Assembly: GCA_964561495.1 (NCBI GenBank)
Contig: CAZLPW010000100.1
Coordinates: 1-6,896 of the forward strand
DNA: 6,896 bases
Direction: 5' to 3'
Source of the DNA: CAZLPW01 sp964561495
GTDB lineage: Bacteria; Fidelibacterota; Marinisomatia; Marinisomatales; UBA1611
The position numbers and the translations under genes are program-made. Shown piece by piece: positions 6,378 to 6,896 of this stretch (the stretch's first letter is position 1; each line of letters opens with the position of its first letter). A model generated the notes under the pieces. The model did no database searches and was not told where the DNA came from. It was given only the letters and a program-made list of their open reading frames with translations.

Positions 6378-6896
6378 TGACTCTATGTCAAAAAAAGAGA
6401 GGAGTTTATAAGAACACCACGTATCTCTCATCAGAAAAGGCACAATTGTATTATGATCTCCCATTAGCAGAAATTATTTTTGATTTTTACGATAAGCTTA
6501 AATCTATATCGAGCGGATACGCATCATTTGATTATGATTTTAAAGAATTCCAAGAGGGTAATTTGCGCAAATTGGATATTTTGATTCATGGAGAAATAGT
6601 AGATGCATTATCAACAATTTGTCACTCTGATGATGCTTATCATAGAGGTGTTGCTTTATGTAGTAAATTAAAAGAACTTATTCCTAGGCAAATGTTTGAA
6701 GTTGCCATTCAGGCTTCCTTAAATAATAGAATAATTGCGAGAACCACAGTACGAGCCTTAAAAAAAAATGTAACAGCAAAATGTTATGGAGGAGATATAA
6801 CAAGAAAAAGAAAACTGTGGGAGAAGCAAAAAAAGGGTAAAAAAAGGATGAAGATGATTGGCAAAGTGGAAGTACCTCAAGAAGCCTTATTAGCAG
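6377..6896 (+). CDS. lepA: LepA C-terminal part in a shifted frame, runs off the window
   Basis: The frame is open for 173 codons to the window edge and is plainly LepA. It begins MTLCQKKRGVYKNTTYL, continues with DLPLAEIIFDFYDKLKS (domain V, EF-G-like) and SGYASFDYDF, and then gives the LepA-specific C-terminal domain with IPRQMFEVAIQA, KNVTAKCYGGDITRKRKL and the near-terminal VEVPQEALLA. Only a few residues should be missing past the edge. Homology actually starts upstream at 6350; ATG 6377 is the conserved methionine of GSIM and only happens to offer a start. It overlaps the stop of the upstream frame by one base (TAATG). The lack of any stop in 173 codons of AT-rich DNA implies a very recent break, continued selection or a sequencing/assembly fault. 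Several usually conserved residues differ (SSGYAS for the common SRGYAS, CHSD for the common VHRD). Confidence 0.9.
   Translation, partial: MTLCQKKRGVYKNTTYLSSEKAQLYYDLPLAEIIFDFYDKLKSISSGYASFDYDFKEFQEGNLRKLDILIHGEIVDALSTICHSDDAYHRGVALCSKLKELIPRQMFEVAIQASLNNRIIARTTVRALKKNVTAKCYGGDITRKRKLWEKQKKGKKRMKMIGKVEVPQEALLA

Noticed and set aside
6345..6380. Programmed ribosomal frameshift in lepA
   Set aside because: There is no slippery heptamer or stimulatory structure, LepA is not known to use frameshifting, and about 12 conserved residues are missing, which slippage would not explain.

Overview
The window is a compact, strongly AT-rich bacterial chromosome segment. All genes lie on the + strand with very short spacers, so they could form one transcription unit or a few. 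The clearest taxonomic hint is the adjacency of a receiver-less sigma-54 activator and a following LptE lipoprotein gene, an arrangement known from Bacteroidota and relatives (FCB group). The AT-rich, streamlined style would suit a marine FCB lineage such as Candidatus Marinimicrobia (SAR406). That placement is an inference from protein resemblance and gene order, not a proven assignment.

Layout. 1-1122 is the 3' part of a sigma-54-dependent activator gene (AAA+ domain, linker, Fis-type HTH). It overlaps lptE (1094-1678), which encodes an outer-membrane lipoprotein and most likely starts at a TTG whose Shine-Dalgarno sequence lies inside the regulator's HTH codons. After 8 bases comes asnS (1687-2988), then a 38-base AT-rich spacer and nadE (3027-4631), a glutamine-dependent NAD+ synthetase. 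Five bases later is an unassigned gene for a secreted 148-residue protein (4637-5083). A 70-base spacer leads to lepA (5154 to the window end).

The most notable point is lepA. The N-terminal frame is excellent LepA/EF4 through codon 399 and then stops at 6375-6377. The rest of LepA continues in another frame to the window edge, and comparison with the family suggests about 12 residues (about 37 bases) are missing at the join near 6350. This is either a real disrupted lepA or a small deletion error in the assembly. The second notable point is a textbook EF-hand/TSP3-like calcium-binding loop within LptE.

The genes do not form one pathway. They are housekeeping functions: envelope biogenesis (LptE, possibly the activator), translation (AsnRS, LepA) and NAD synthesis. 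I see no tRNA or rRNA, CRISPR array, insertion sequence, phage gene or convincing terminator, and no new multi-gene system.
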